The translations under genes were made by a program, and so were the position numbers. Shown one piece after another: positions 1 through 10,091 of a DNA stretch of 64,000 nt; positions within the stretch are counted from its first letter, which is position 1, and each line of letters starts with the position of its first letter. This DNA comes from Morella rubra. Its lineage: Eukaryota; Streptophyta; Magnoliopsida; Fagales; Myricaceae. Under the pieces are notes generated by a model. It searched no databases and was not told the DNA's origin. It saw only the letters and a program-made list of their open reading frames with translations. Where the stretch lies: the NCBI GenBank assembly GCA_003952965.2, contig CM025849.1, positions 23,638,302 through 23,702,301 on the forward strand, in the 5' to 3' direction.

Positions 1-412
1 TATCAATTCGGCGATTTGAGACCCATATTTTTTGAAAATTATCAATTCTAGCCCCCTGTCTAAATTGGACGTTAAATCCGACAAAAAATCATGCAAAATG
101 ACCAAAATGCCCCCCAAAATAAAATTACAAAAAAAATTCATTACAAAATAAAAATGATTTTTTTAAAAAAAAGTAAATTTTTTTTAAATAAAACTATTGA
201 AACACTATTTGAATAAAATATATATTTTTAATTTATTTCTTAAAAAGATATTACTTTTTTTTTTATTTTTATTTATAAAAATTTAGTATTGGAGGGGTAT
301 TTTGGTCATTTTGCATATTTTTTCGTCGGATTTAACGCCTAATTTAGACGGGGGGCTAGAATTGATGATTTTCAAAAGTTATGGGTCTTAAATCGCCGAA
401 TTGATAATTAAG
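1..412. mobile_element. Foldback MITE, left end outside the window
   Basis: The first 115 bases and the stretch from about 300 to 412 are near-perfect inverted repeats: the start carries ATCAATTCGGCGATTT and 391-406 carries its reverse complement. The middle is AT-rich and has no coding capacity. The right end reads ATAATTAAG, like the ends of other MULE-type foldback elements here. The matching left end and target duplication fall before base 1, so the class is inferred. Confidence 0.75.
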
Positions 413-625
413 GGTACCAATTTTGATTTTTGCTCATACTTATTGGGCTAACTATGATTTTACCCCATGGTTAAACAAGGAAGCACTGAAATAACTCTTG
501 TCTGCAGAGGGGCGGCTCAACTTTTTTGGGGGCCTTAGGTAAGTCATAAAAATTGAGGCCTTTTAATGTAAAAATAAAACCATAAATTTACTTCTTATTA
601 GATGCAAAATTACTAATTAAACTTT

Positions 626-982
626 GGGGAAAAATCACTTTGAGCCCTTAAACTATCAAGCAAATTACAAATAGGGCTCGAAACCTTAAACTATCAAGCA
701 AATTACAAATAGGGCCCCAAATTACCAATCTTGACACATTGAGCCCACAAACTACCAAATTTCATCAATTTGTGCCCTGAACTAAAATTTGACGGTCAAA
801 CTCGTGCCATGTATGGTAAAATGAGCCACGTGGCGCAATTTTGACAGTTAGATTTTAGTTTAGTTTGCGATTTAATCAATTGTGAAAATTGGAGGGCTCA
901 ATGTGTCAAGATTGGTAATTGGGGCCCTATTTTGTAATTTGCTTGATTAGTTTAAGGGCTTCACAAGTGACTTTATACCCCC
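626..982. mobile_element. Foldback MITE with 9-bp target duplication
   Basis: A 357-bp element with long imperfect inverted arms (for example GGGCCCCAAATTACCAATC near 710 and its complement near 905-930). It is flanked by the direct repeat TTAAACTTT at 617-625 and 983-991. The ends start GGGG and finish CCCC. A 9-bp duplication with long terminal inverted repeats fits a Mutator-type MITE. Part of the left arm is duplicated (ACTATCAAGCAAATTACAAA occurs twice). No protein is encoded. Confidence 0.85.
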
Positions 983-991
983 TTAAACTTT

Positions 992-1357
992 TTGGTATTT
1001 TTTTCCTGTCGCATAATTTAAATTTTGTAATAAATAGGGCTATAATTAAAAAAATTTTAATTTACTATAATATGGAATGCTTATATAGGGGACGCTTCCT
1101 AATTCAGGGGAACTTAGGGCGATTGCTCACTTGCATACCCTCTTTCAGCGCCCTGGTCGCAGTGGTTAAATTAATTCCTTTTACTTAGCAAAAGAATAAT
1201 AATAATTTCTTTTGCTTTCTCTCTACTGCTGAGCTGTACCTTATGCCAAGATGGCCATATAGTGTCTCTACAGTGTGTGCGGGAGAGAGTGCTGTAGAGG
1301 TCCCTTGTACAGAGGGATCCTTTTTGCAAGTTTTGTTAGGACTGTCAGAGCACAACA
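992..1357. other. Stretch with nothing recognisable
   Basis: I see no gene, terminal repeat or satellite monomer in these 366 bases. The part around 1080-1180 is less AT-rich and resembles generic retroelement debris. The satellite begins just after it. Confidence 0.5.
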
Positions 1358-2159
1358 TTGTACATGACTATTAATCTATTTTCCTCATTTTCCTCAATAT
1401 TAACGTATTTAGTTTTTAAACTAATTAATTTTTGGCTATTTTTTATTTATATTTTAGTCTATAAATCTTCCATTAATCTGTTTGATTCATTTTCCACAAT
1501 ATTAAGGTATCTAATTTTTCAACAAATTAATTTACAATGATTTCTAATTTATATTTTGGTCTATAAAACTCTTCCATTTAATCTATTTTGCTTCATTTTC
1601 TTCATCATTAAGAATATCTAAAATTTTTAAACTAATTAATTTTGACTATTTTTCATTTATCTTTTCCCCTATAACACCTCCATTAATCTATTTTTGCTTC
1701 ATTTTCCTCAATGTTTATCAAATTATTAAACTAGTTAATTTTGGTCATTTTTAATGTACATTTTGGTCTATATCTCTTCCATTAATCTATTTATCTCATT
1801 TTCTTTAATATTAAGGTATCAAATTTTTAAACTAATTAATTTGTACTATTTGCATTTATATTTTGGTCTATAACTCTTGATTAATCTATTTACATCATTT
1901 TCTTCAATATTAAGGTAATCTAATTTTTAAACTAATTAATTTGAACTATTTTTTTTAGTTATATTTTGGTGGTATTTCATAACTCTATTTATTAATCTAT
2001 TTGGTTCATTTTCTGAAATATTAAGGTATCTAATTTTTAAACAAATTAATTTACACGATTTGTAATTTATCTTTTGGTCTATATAACTCTTCCATTAATT
2101 TATTTGCCTAATTTTCTTCAATATTATGATATCTAATTTTTAAATTAATTAATTTTGGA
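1358..2159 (+). repeat. AT-rich satellite array, monomer about 101 bp
   Basis: About eight diverged head-to-tail copies. Each monomer contains the landmarks AACTCTTCCATTAATCTATTT, then TTCATTTTCTTCAATATTAAGG, then TTTTTAAACTAATTAATTT, then GACTATTTTTCATTTATATT and TTTTGGTCTAT. Period estimated by counting one consensus monomer is about 101 bp. Small open frames here are accidental. The array abuts a truncated Copia 3' LTR at about 2160. Confidence 0.9.
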
Positions 2160-3905
2160 CTCTTGAAAGTGTATAAGGATGAACGAAAATGCCCACTAAA
2201 ACTCCTTGATGGAGTAGATGTTACAATGAGAAATTTCTATCTTAGGCTTCACACAATAACAAGGATGTGAAAGTGATGATTATGTGTGAATGTTGGTAGA
2301 AGAAAGATTGAAAGGTTTTTTTTTATCACTCTTAGCCTTGGTAAAATAATTTTGGTCGTTCGGCAATTTTTAAAGGCTTAATTGCACCCAGGGCCCTTGA
2401 GGTATACAAAGGTTGTAAATGAGTCCCTGAGGTAACGTTTTCAACAAATAGACCCCTGAGGTATAGTTTAAATCAAATCAAGACCCCTTCGTCCATTTCC
2501 CATCAGCTCTGCTAATGGTCATTACTGTCAGGGTTTTAAAATCCACGTCATAACAATTAGAAAGCGCCACCTGTCCAATTAAAATGTTCACGCCACATCT
2601 GCGCCAGGTGTTTGCAATGGGGAGAACGACGCAGATGTCCAATGGGGCAAATCCTTATTAAGTTTTTTTTTTTTTTAACTAGGTACTGTGAGCTGGTAGA
2701 CACCTTGCGCAGATGTGACATGGATATTTTAACTGGACAGGTGGCGCTTTCTAATTCGTTATGACGTGGATTTTAAAGCCCTGACAGCAATGGCCATTAA
2801 CGGGGCTGACGGGAAATAGACGTAGGGGCCTTGATTTGACTTAAACTCTACCTCATGGGTCTATTTGTTGAAAACATTACCTAAGGGGCTCATTTGCAAC
2901 CTTTGTATACCTCAGGAGTCCTAAGTGCAATTAAGCATTTTTAAAAGGTTTATGGTTGGCTTTATATAGGCCTCATAAGAAAAATAGTCTTTATAATAGG
3001 CGTTATAAGAAAAATAGTCGATTAATAGTCAAGAATTCACGACGTCCGATCTCAAGAATTCCGACTTACATGAGTCCGACGACCGCTACATAGGTTTCCG
3101 TTAAACCCAATGGTCATAATGTCCGAATAGAAACCCAACGGTTTAAACAACCAGTTGACTGCTACACCAAGTAGTCATACTGCCGGTCGATCTCATATAC
3201 AACTTAAGAACATCTTTACAATTTAAAAAACATGATCCGGACGAACTAAAAATACACAATTTTACCACACTATACTTCTCAAACACTAGTATACAGTATA
3301 CAAAAGGTGAGACCCCTTTAACAAACATTTTTTAATCTTCAAAAACAAGTAGTAAAAAACGGTTTATGCAAGTTTTGAAGAAATATGCAAGCAAGTGTGG
3401 GTTTAAGTCCTTATTAAAGAAAAGTTGCCGTAGCAACTTGAGGTCATAATGTCAGAGAATAACTCTATTTTAAACAACCAGTTGACTGCTACACCAAGTA
3501 GTCATATGCCGGTCGATCTTTACAACTTAAGAACATGATCCGGTTGATTTAAAAACACGATTTTGACCAACTTAAAATACCAATTTTAAACACTAACTTC
3601 CATAAGTATACAAAAGGTTTGAGAGAATTTGAACCCTTTAACAACATTTTTAATCTTCAAAACAAGTGGTAAAACGGTTTATGCAAGTTTTGAAGAAATA
3701 TGCAAGTGTGTGGTTCAAATCCTTATTAAAGATGAAGTCTAAGGTTACAAAAGTTACCCTAGCAACTTGAGTCTTCACTTTAAGAGCACTTCCATTGAAG
3801 GGATGTTGCTTGATCGCTTCGTACTCATTTTGGATCTTCTTTGCTTCACATCTCAATTACTTCTATTGTTATCATCAAAACATTGATTGTGACTAAAAGC
3901 CAACA
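2160..3905 (-). repeat. 3' LTR of the SIRE-type element, truncated, with internal duplication
   Basis: The terminus TGTTGGCTTTTAG (minus) at 3905 follows the polypurine tract. Sequence at 2165-2370 matches the 5' LTR at 19293-19510. The last roughly 450 bases of the LTR are missing at the left, where satellite begins. It holds a MITE (2377-2936) and an internal tandem duplication: the segment starting GGTCATAATGTC at 3111 recurs at about 3452, a unit near 341 bp with the landmark AACCAGTTGACTGCTACACC in both. Confidence 0.85.
2377..2936. mobile_element. Foldback MITE inside the SIRE 3' LTR
   Basis: About 560 bp with long inverted arms; the ends are CTTAATTGCAC and GTGCAATTAAG. The flanks are ATTTTTAAAGG (2366-2376) and ATTTTTAAAAGG (2937-2948), an 11-12 bp target duplication differing by one base. 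The homologous empty site in the 5' LTR at about 19500 has a single AATTTTTAAAAGGCTTAGG, which confirms the insertion. No coding sequence. A Mutator-like MITE is the best fit. Confidence 0.88.
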
Positions 3906-3920
3906 ATCTCCCCTTTTTTT
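3906..3920 (-). promoter_or_regulatory. Polypurine tract of the SIRE-type element
   Basis: On the minus strand this reads seven A, four G, then AGAT, immediately before the LTR terminus TGTTGG. It is the expected primer for plus-strand DNA synthesis. A second tract of similar composition lies at about 4132-4145. Confidence 0.8.
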
Positions 3921-4227
3921 ATGATGACAATAAATTAATTGATCTTCCTTTTGTCGATCTTGTCTCCCCCTAGCTTTTGTACTTTGATGTGGGGTTTTGG
4001 ACATTTTAATACCTCAATGACAAAATGTTAGCATATAATATGAAAGGATTGCATATGAATAATAAAGATTTTCATATCATTGAAGTAGTACATCAAAGTT
4101 TCAAAGGGGTGCAGAGATACAAAAAGATATCATTCTCTCCCCCTTTGTCATCATAAAAAGGAAATATATAAGCAAAAAGAGATACATATGCAAAATGAAA
4201 TTATATGCTATGAAAATCATGAAGGTG

Positions 4228-5401
4228 GAGGAAAACGGGCCATAAAAGTCCTCATCTCCTCAAAGAACTTCCTCTGCTCCTCTTGCATAGAAGTAACCTT
4301 TCCTCAAGGAACTTCTTCTGTGCCTCATGCATAGCAGTAATCCTCGCCTCAAAAGCAGTGAACCAGGTGTCAAAGGAAGAGGTAGGGTCGGAACTCTGGT
4401 AGGAGAAGGAATAATGGGAGGATCATCAGCCATGTCAGCATCTACATCAAACTCCATCGCCTCAGCATCTACCTCCTCACCCTCAAGCTCATCCTCATTA
4501 TCATCATCTACATCCTCATCATCATCACCTCCTCATCCTCATCCTCATCACTAGCCTGACACTTAGGCACCCACTTATTTCTGAAGTCCTTCTATAACCC
4601 ATCCGGGTTAGGACCGCAGTGTCAAACTATTCACACTTGGTCAATGTGTCTTGCTCTCGAGAACTAGTGCAACTCCAAAATACCGAAAGATCTAGGTAAA
4701 CAGCAAACCATAGGGTAGATTCTTTTTAGACTCACAAGCTGCTTCCATATGTTTGAGCGAAGAAGGTTGAACTTTTTCTCTTTCAAAAGACACTCAATCA
4801 CAAAGACATCCATAAAAGACACCTCCTCTCAGTGTCCACCCCGAGGAATCAGGTTATGGGTGCAAATCAAATGAAGTAACCTCGAACGAATTGGCAATTG
4901 GTTGGCATGGATTTTCCTAGGTGCATCAGCTGCCACACCATTACCTAGGAGGTAAACTAGGGCTTCTCCATAATCAAAGCCCTTACACACAGGCCAAGTT
5001 TTAAGCTCATAAGCCCGAATCCCAACATGTGGTATACCCAAAATATCTCCAAGAATAACTTCATTCAAAATAATCTCCCGTCCCCCAACCATACTCCTAA
5101 GAGTGAACAAACCTTCTGCTTCCCACCCAACAGTCAAATTACAGAAGAAAATCCTAACATATTTAGGAAAGACTTCGGTACCCATATCTAACAAATTTTC
5201 CCAACCTTGCTTCACAAAAGGACGCTCAATCTCAAAATCTGAAAGTGATTCTACACTTACTTTCCTTCCCAACATGACTTTTCTCTTTGAAAAGTCATTG
5301 TAAAACTTCTCAGCACATTCAGGATTACGGAAAAAATAATCAAGCTCACCCAAATGATCCGCTGAAGAACGAGATGATCCCGCTCGCTCATTTCCAACCA
5401 T
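4228..5401 (-). pseudogene. Extra ORF downstream of pol (envelope-like position)
   Basis: The open part is 190 codons from the ATG at 5401 to a stop at 4829. Residues about 60-130 show the pattern W-x-x-LL, VFP, VR-x-FF, NL-x-V, V-x-G, LGIP, which resembles the 'putative plant transposon protein' domain (Transposase_32 type) from memory of that family. Beyond the stop the frame continues with further breaks through an Asp/Glu-rich stretch (about 4455-4560) and a Pro-rich segment into a predicted coiled coil (ARITAMHEAQKKF, then MQEEQRKFFEEMRTFMARF in another frame) ending near 4228. In SIRE elements this position is occupied by an ORF often called envelope-like; I see no signal peptide or membrane segment. 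Function unknown. Inactivated by at least one stop and one frameshift. Confidence 0.7.
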
Positions 5402-5830
5402 GGCAGCATGCTTGTCCTTGGCATGATGATTGAGAGTAAAAATGGAGAGAAAAGGGCTGAAATATGGAAATCTAGGGTTAGGGTTTCAAAGGGGCCGAAA
5501 TCCCTAAAAAGTGATTACTGGATGGATTTGATGTAAATCCACACAAAAAGAGAGGGTTTAGGCCGAATTTGATGATCTGAAATGATTGGGATGGATTTTA
5601 GGATAGTTATGGTGTTTTGGAAGGGATTTGAGAGGGTTTGAGTTGAGAGAGGCGAAGCGGTTCACGAGAGAAGAGAGGTCGACCAAAATGTGAACTGCTG
5701 TATATATAGGCTCGACGAGGCGGTCGACCGCTTCATGTAGCGGTTCATGTCATCGACCTCTTGGTAGAACAAGTTCTACTAACCGTCGACCGCTTCGTGT
5801 AGCGGTTCCACATGGTCGACCGCTACAGAG
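5402..5830 (-). promoter_or_regulatory. Internal promoter and leader of the extra ORF
   Basis: On the minus strand, a TATATATA box at 5708-5701 lies about 300 bases before the ATG at 5401. The leader is C/T-rich and contains AAACCCTAACCCTAG (about 5475), a telo-box-like element common in plant leaders. Upstream of the TATA box, 5720-5830 holds three GTCGAC-centred palindromic motifs of the form CGGTCGACCGCT, plus one more at about 5680 inside the leader. This looks like a transcription unit separate from the LTR promoter. Promoter activity is inferred from sequence only. Confidence 0.6.
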
Positions 5831-5966
5831 AACAATCTTTGATAGATGAGGTTTTAATGCCCAAAATGAAATGGAATGATGTATTTGATGAATGTCAAAC
5901 ATGTAACAAGATATAAGGACATTTTAAACATGTTTAAAACATCAAAACAATGAAAATCCATGGAAA

Positions 5967-6743
5967 TCAATAAAAAAAACATATCAAAGAGCATTTGCAT
6001 CTAAAAAACCCAATATCTTGTCTAAGATCACGAAATCTGTCATTACTCAAGGGTTTTGTGAAAATATCAGCTAGTTGATGCTCAGTACTAATGAAATCAA
6101 GTGAGATGTCACCTTTTTGAATATGATCTCTTAGAAAATGATGTCTCACTTCAATGTGTTTAGTCCTTGAGTGTTGGATGGGATTCTTGGACAAATTGAT
6201 AGCACTAGTGTTATCACATTTGATGGGTATACTATCAAACTCCAGTCCAAAATCTTTGAGAGTTTGTTTCATCCACAACACTTGAGCACAACAACTACCG
6301 GCCGCTATGTATTCCGCTTCGGTTGTTGATAAAGCAACCGAGTTTTGTTTCTTGCTACTCCAAGAAACTAAAGATGAACCTAGGAAATGACAAGTACCAC
6401 TAGTACTTTTTTTCTCGACTTTGCACCCGGCAAAGTCGGCATCGGAATAGCTTACTAGGTTCATGTGAGTGTCTCTAGGATACCAAAGTCCTAGGTCAAT
6501 AGTACCCAATAGATATCGAAAAATTCTTTTTACGGCACCAAGATGAGATTCTTTAGGACATGCTTGGAATCTAGCACATAAACACACACTAAACATAATA
6601 TCCGGCCTACTAGCCGTCAAATAGAGGAGAGCTCCAATCATACCTCTATATTTGGTGATGTCCACCTTTTTACCTTTTTCATCCGCATCAAGCTTTAGCG
6701 ATGTGCTCATTGGTGTTTCCCACTTTAAAGTTCTCCATTCCAA
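5967..6743 (-). pseudogene. Copia RNase H domain (end of pol)
   Basis: This is the C-terminal part of the SIRE polyprotein. The frame carries the RT-RH connection (RPDIMFSVCLCARFQ) and the Copia RNase H signature residues: SYSDADFAG, the STTEAEYIAAG motif, the KCDNTSAINL aspartate and the HIEVRHHFLRDHI histidine, ending DIFTKPL. All the metal-binding acidic residues I can place look intact over 258 codons. It overlaps the RT frame at 6688-6743 by a frameshift, so it can no longer be made as part of a continuous polyprotein. The enzyme would degrade RNA in the RNA/DNA hybrid during reverse transcription. Confidence 0.92.
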
Positions 6744-7470
6744 AGCGTTTGAGTAGATCCTTTATATACTTGGCTTGGTTTATGAAGATTCCTTCTTTGG
6801 ATTGCTTGATTTGTAGTCCAAGGAAGAAGTTGAGCTCACCCATCATACTCATCTCAAACTCTTCATGCATAAATTTGAAAAATTCTTGACAAAGAGAGTC
6901 ATTAGTAGCACCGAATATGATGTCATCCACATAAATTTGCACAATTATGATATCATTGTTTTTGGTCTTGGTGAAAAGTGTTGTGTCAACTTTACCCATG
7001 GAAAAACTTTTTTCAACAAGGAAAGTTTTAAGTCTATCATACCAAGCTCTAGGAGCTTGTTTTAGTCCATACAAAGCCTTTTTTCAATTTGAAACAAAAT
7101 TTGGATAAGCTTCATTTTGAAAACCTTGTGGTTGTTCTACATAGACTTCTTCCATGATAAATCCATTCAAGAAAGCACTTTTCACATCTATTTGATAAAG
7201 CATAAAATTTTTATGGCAAGCAAAGGCCAAAAGCATTCTAATGGATTCCAAACATGCTACGGGTGCATATGTTTCATCATAATCAATCCCTTCTTCTTGA
7301 TTATAGCCTTTAGCAACCAATCTAGCTTTGTTTCTAACAATAGTACCGCGCTCATCAACCTTGTTCCTAAAGACCCATTTTGTGCCAATAATGGTTTGAT
7401 CCTTGGGTCTAGGGACAAGTTCCCAAACTTGATTTATCTCAAATTGGTTTAACTCTTCTTGCATTGCCAA
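6688..7470 (-). pseudogene. Copia reverse transcriptase domain
   Basis: Two frames together cover the RVT_2 domain. 7470-7084 has VWELVPRP, GTKWVFRNK, RLVAKGYNQ and the first catalytic aspartate in YQIDVKSAFLNG. 7074-6688 has LYGLKQAPRAWYDRL and the catalytic YVDD in QIYVDDIIFG, then LNFFLGLQI. The break between the frames is at about 7075-7085, within the run of T/A around the sequence for KKALYGLK. Catalytic residues are preserved, so inactivation is by frameshift and not by active-site loss. Confidence 0.92.
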
Positions 7471-8391
7471 AATCCAACTTTCGTCGTTTTCGCTTCAAGA
7501 AAAGTCTTAGGTTCAATTTGAGACACAAATGCAAGATGATTACAAATATTTCTAAGTGAAGCTCTAGTTCTAGTTCCATGAGAGGGATCACCAATAATTA
7601 ACTCTTGAGGGTGACTAGTAGCATACCTCCATTCTTTAGGGAGTTCTTGTGAAGTACCTTCTCCTTGCAACGGTTGAATAATTTCTTCACTTGGAGGTTG
7701 AGCTTCCTTGTTTGAGTGGGGTTATCCTTGATTTCAAGTTCTTCCATCTCCCCCTCAATATCTTCAATATCTACACTTGCATTTTTCTCAAATGGACCAT
7801 TAGTTTCATCAAAAGTGATATGCATTGATTCTTCAACACAAAGAGTCTTTTGTTATAAACTCTATAAGCTTTGCTCGAATTAGAGTATCCAAGGAAAATT
7901 CCAACATCAGTTTTAGAATCAAATTTTCCAAGGTTGTCTTTGGTATTTAAAATGAAGCATTTACAACCAAAAACTTTGAAATAATGGATGTTGGGTTTTC
8001 TATCTTTCCAAAGCTCATAAGGAGTTTTTTTCAAAGTGGGTCTCATAGATACTCTATTCAAAACATAGCAAGAGGTGTTGACGGCCTCGGCCCAAAAATA
8101 TTTTGGTAACTTATTTTCATTCAAAATAGTTCTTGCCATCTCTTGAATAGTTCTATTCTTTCTCTCAACAACCCCATTTTGTTGAGGAGTTCTAGGTGTT
8201 GAAAAATTATGCTCATAACCATTCATGCTACAAAAAGATTCAAACTTCTCATTTACGAATTCACCACCATGGTCACTTCTAATGGCCACATGGTGTATCC
8301 TTTTGCATTTTGTACCCTTTTTGAAAATTTAATGAACTCATGAATGACTTCATCTTTTAAAGCTAAAAACAAAATCCAAGTGAACCTAGAG
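7471..8391 (-). pseudogene. Copia integrase, C-terminal half, and integrase-RT linker
   Basis: From 8391 leftwards the frame resumes the integrase core at DYSRFTWILFLALKDE. Then come the second catalytic aspartate in IRSDHGGEF and the catalytic glutamate in QQNGVVERKNRTIQ, followed by the Copia C-terminal motif YELWKDRKPN, FGCKCF and FLGYSNSSKAYRVYN. The poorly conserved linker to RT spans about 7825-7471 and is broken into overlapping frames. The N-terminal half of the domain lies 4.5 kb away at 12877-13101, because a second retrotransposon was inserted between the codons for the central VDDY/DYSRF motif. Confidence 0.9.
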
Positions 8392-8396
8392 TAGTC

Positions 8397-9318
8397 TGTA
8401 AGTCCTAGATTAAGGCAAACCCAAGAGAGGGGGTGAATTGGGTTTCCAAACTTTTTCGCTTTTAACCCCCAAAACCGTGTTTGCAAAGTAAAGTTAATTT
8501 AGCACAAGTATATTAAAACAACAAGTAAATAAGTGCTAAATGTAAGGAGTAGGGATAGAGAAGCAAACACGTGATTTTTAGGTGGTTCGGCAAACCCGCC
8601 TACATCCACCCCTCAAGCTCCTTCACCGAGCCTTGAGGTTTTTCCACTATCTTCAAATAGCATACACTCTAGCTTCCGGGTGCTAGAGAACCGTACAAGT
8701 GTTTTCCCGGGCTTAACACTCAAACCCACCCAAGTGGTTTTTCGGGCTCACCACTCACAACCTAACCAAGCTTGAGATATACCCTCTCTAAGCTTCTTCT
8801 TTAGTGAACAACCTCATATGGAATCACTCATCTATTTCAAATAACCGGTCGACCCATACCAACGGGAAGACCAGTCGACCGCTTCACCAGCGGTCGACTT
8901 CCTCAACTTAAGCACATGATTCGGTTCAATTAAAACCACGTTTTTGACCTCTTTGAAACACCCAATTTTAAAGACTTACTTCCCATAAGTATAAGAAAGG
9001 TTTGAGAGTTTGATTGGGGTGTTTTAAAACCTTTAAAAAATTTTAATCTTTCAAACAAAAGGTAAAACGGTTTATGCACGTTTTGAAAGATATGCAAGTG
9101 TGATTCATAATCCTTGTCAAAAGTGAAACTAAGAGTTACAAGGTTTATACCCTAAGGTCTTGAAACTTCACTTTTGAGCTCCTTGCATCTTCTTGATCTT
9201 CTTTCTTCAAGTCTTTGGCTCTTTCATCAAAACGTCTTTGTCTTTGAAGATGTCCATTTTATAAACTTGATCCATTTATTGAAATCATCAAAATATCGAT
9301 TGTGCACAAAAGCCAACA
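8397..9318 (-). repeat. 3' LTR of the gag-only Copia element
   Basis: It runs from TGTTGGCTTTTGTGC (minus) at 9318 to the end CTTACA at 8397. It is very similar to the 5' LTR but lacks the segment corresponding to about 12030-12390, which contains the TATA region and most of the GTCGAC motifs. This copy would therefore be promoterless. Confidence 0.92.
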
Positions 9319-9333
9319 ATCTCCCCCTTTTTG
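9319..9333 (-). promoter_or_regulatory. Polypurine tract of the gag-only element
   Basis: Minus-strand AAAAAGGGGGAGAT directly abuts the LTR start TGTTGG. Two further similar tracts lie upstream at about 9483-9495 and 9581-9592. Confidence 0.85.
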
Positions 9334-10091
9334 ATGATGACAATAAATTGATAGTTTTGGGATGACTCCCCCTATCTTTTGCAATTGGACAATCATTTGA
9401 AACTTGAGACAAAGCATTAGTAGCCAATATTTATAATCCAATTCAAAAGGAGAATATATAGTCATTAAAACTATCAACACATTTCTCCCCCTTTGTCACA
9501 TCAAAAAGACAAAGGAATATGCATTCTAACAATATCCATCATATGATCAAAGGGAATACAAGCATATAGAATTTAAGAAATCTCCCCCTTTGTCAATCAA
9601 AAAGTGAATGCATGGATATAACTTCAAAAAATAATCTTTTTCATCCAAAAGAACAATTTGAGGCTTTCAAATGACAATCATATTGAAATGGTATAGAGGA
9701 TGACTAATGGGACTCAAGAGTCCATCGCTATTACGATAGTAGCCCACCGAGTGGTTTGTACCAACCTCTTAGCTACCAATGACAATTTAAAGGTCATTCT
9801 CAACCAAAAAATTTAGGCTCACAAAATCTCATAAAAATTCATGATTTTGTAAAAGTGTTAGCTCATAGAGGTTCCATTTTGATAAATGCAAGAAATATGT
9901 CAAAGATGAATACATTTGCATTTATAACATCAACCAACAATTTAGAACATATTCTCAATCAAGGATGTAGAAGTTACCAAAGGATTTCCCCTTAGCATTT
10001 GTCCTCAAATGTCACAAGCCTTCTTGAAGGCAAGTTTCATCCAAGTACCCTTTATTGCTCCATCCTACAAGAGAATCAAGAAACAATTTTT
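9334..10091 (-). other. Non-coding spacer that replaces pol in the gag-only element
   Basis: I find no protein similarity in any frame here. It begins after the Gag stop (the frame ends around WVPKIVS) and ends at the polypurine tract. It contains repeated TCTCCCCCTTTGTCA tracts (complement of polypurine tracts), which also occur near the 3' end of the host SIRE element at about 4130, so it is likely derived from the 3' untranslated region of an autonomous relative. Confidence 0.6.

Noticed and set aside
4327-4554. Plus-strand Ser-rich ORF
   Set aside because: It is the complement of the Asp/Glu-rich coding stretch of the SIRE extra ORF on the minus strand; poly-Ser is what GAT/GAG repeats give on the other strand.
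5468-5490. Telomere-like AAACCCTAACCCTA
   Set aside because: Only about two units, in the leader of the extra ORF; better read as a telo-box than as telomeric DNA.
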